A stretch of 6,008 bases of DNA, taken from contig DGVE01000069.1 in NCBI GenBank assembly GCA_002395865.1, forward strand, positions 1 through 6,008, in the 5' to 3' direction. This document shows positions 5,603 to 6,008 of the stretch, in pieces. This DNA comes from Lachnospiraceae bacterium UBA4292 (GTDB lineage: Bacteria > Bacillota > Clostridia > Lachnospirales > Lachnospiraceae). Both the position numbers and the translations under genes were made by a program. The notes beneath the pieces were generated by a model. It saw nothing but the letters and a program-made list of their open reading frames with translations, was not told the origin of the DNA and did not search any database. The stretch's first letter is position 1, and every line of letters begins with the position of its first letter.

Positions 5603-5830
5603 ATGATTCGATGATCAGCCTGTAGCTTTATTACCGGATATTTCAAAGCACCGCGGCTTTTTGCCGTGCTTGCGATCCTTTTCGCGCTCAGGCACAGAAA
5701 GAAGAACGGTTCCGGCGGCATCGGAAGCATCGTATTCGCTGCGATCGCCCTGATCGTGGGTATCAATAAGTTCACCGAGGATTTCAACAAAGTATTCGAA
5801 GAGATGAACAAGAGCAACACAAACAAGTAG
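5603..5830 (+). pseudogene. Small two-helix membrane protein gene with an in-frame TGA at codon 4
   Basis: From ATG 5603 the frame reads MIR, then TGA (5612-5614), then continues open for 71 codons to TAG at 5828. The downstream part looks truly coding: codons favour ATC, TTC, AAC, AAG and GAG as in neighbouring genes, and the product has hydrophobic stretches at about 19-29 (LFAVLAILFAL) and 40-53 (IGSIVFAAIALIVG) joined by a basic RHRKKNGSGG turn, then a charged amphipathic tail. I do not recognise the family. No ATG, GTG or TTG lies between the TGA and a GTG at 5666, which would lose the first helix and has no ribosome site. It is either freshly inactivated, a sequencing error, or recoded. 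TGA is used as a normal stop by the regulator and toxin genes, so a reassigned code is unlikely. It lies divergent from the LytTR operon and ends at a strong terminator. Confidence 0.5.
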
Positions 5831-5849
5831 TTACAGGTATTGAGGGGTT

Positions 5850-5877
5850 AAAAACGGCGGGTCGACCGCCGTTTTTT
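5850..5877 (+). terminator. Intrinsic terminator after the small membrane protein gene
   Basis: CGGCGG (5855-5860) pairs with CCGCCG (5866-5871) around a 5-nt loop GTCGA, with five A before (5850-5854) and six T after (5872-5877). The flanking A and T runs make it workable from both strands. It lies 19 nt after the TAG, so the small gene is, or was, a single transcription unit. Confidence 0.9.
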
Positions 5878-5882
5878 ATGCC

Positions 5883-6008
5883 GTGTTACATTCGCCCAAG
5901 TATGGGAGCGTCGTTCTTCTTTTCGAGGCTTTCCTCGATAGGTTATCCATCGTCTCGGATGTCCATCAAGAATATGCAAAAAGTGTAACTATTCAGAACC
6001 ATGCAGGA
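5883..6008 (+). other. Unrecognised open frame running off the right edge
   Basis: After the terminator one plus-strand frame stays open to the window end, from a possible GTG at 5883, with the protein-like stretch LLFEAFLDRLSIVSDVHQ. There is no clear ribosome binding site or promoter, and 42 codons can stay open by chance. No product can be named. I see no other feature in 5878-6008. Confidence 0.2.

Noticed and set aside
5612..5614. Selenocysteine at the in-frame TGA of the small gene
   Set aside because: No convincing SECIS-like hairpin follows directly, and no selenoprotein family is recognised.
5572..5826. Minus-strand 84-residue open frame opposite the small membrane protein gene
   Set aside because: It has no ribosome site and runs over the ribosome site of the plus-strand gene; the plus-strand frame has better codon usage, hydrophobic pattern and terminator.

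Overview
The window looks like a low-to-moderate GC Firmicute of the class Clostridia, probably Lachnospiraceae-like. The signs are strong purine-rich Shine-Dalgarno sites, near-consensus sigma-A promoters, heavy use of ATA (Ile) and AGG (Arg) codons, a GHKL/LytTR two-component pair and a TnpB of the clostridial GLDYKSDGLY type. The taxon is an inference; there is no marker gene.

Layout. Positions 1-1063 are the right-hand part of an IS200/IS605-type element: a 5'-truncated tnpB (its start lies left of the window), then a structured right end that should be the omega-RNA scaffold. Positions 1064-1847 carry a probable type III toxin-antitoxin locus: a promoter at 1107-1135, a short structured RNA of about 110 nt, a perfect intrinsic terminator at 1221-1251, then a ToxN/AbiQ-family endoribonuclease gene (1269-1847). 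The RNA shows none of the tandem repeats expected of a ToxI antitoxin. This part is more AT-rich than what follows and looks like accessory DNA.

Positions 1937-3355 encode an aldehyde dehydrogenase of the ALDH3-like superfamily branch with its own promoter. It meets, tail to tail with only 3 bp between stops, a minus-strand operon encoding a LytTR response regulator (5343-4639) and a membrane sensor histidine kinase of the GHKL class (4639-3359). The two overlap by 1 nt, so they are probably translationally coupled. The operon promoter (TTGACA-N16-TATACT) is preceded by two direct repeats with a 21-bp period, the spacing LytTR proteins use, which suggests autoregulation.

On the plus strand, divergent from the operon, 5603-5830 reads as a small two-helix membrane protein gene with a good ribosome binding site, but codon 4 is TGA. 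It ends at a strong terminator (5850-5877). A pair of perfect 9-bp repeats (TGTTGGACA, 11-bp period) lies just upstream of its possible -10 box. The last 130 bases hold only an unrecognised open frame that runs off the edge.

Most interesting are the ToxN locus with a non-repetitive candidate antitoxin RNA next to a TnpB element, the LytTR-type repeats, and the small divergent gene with the early TGA.
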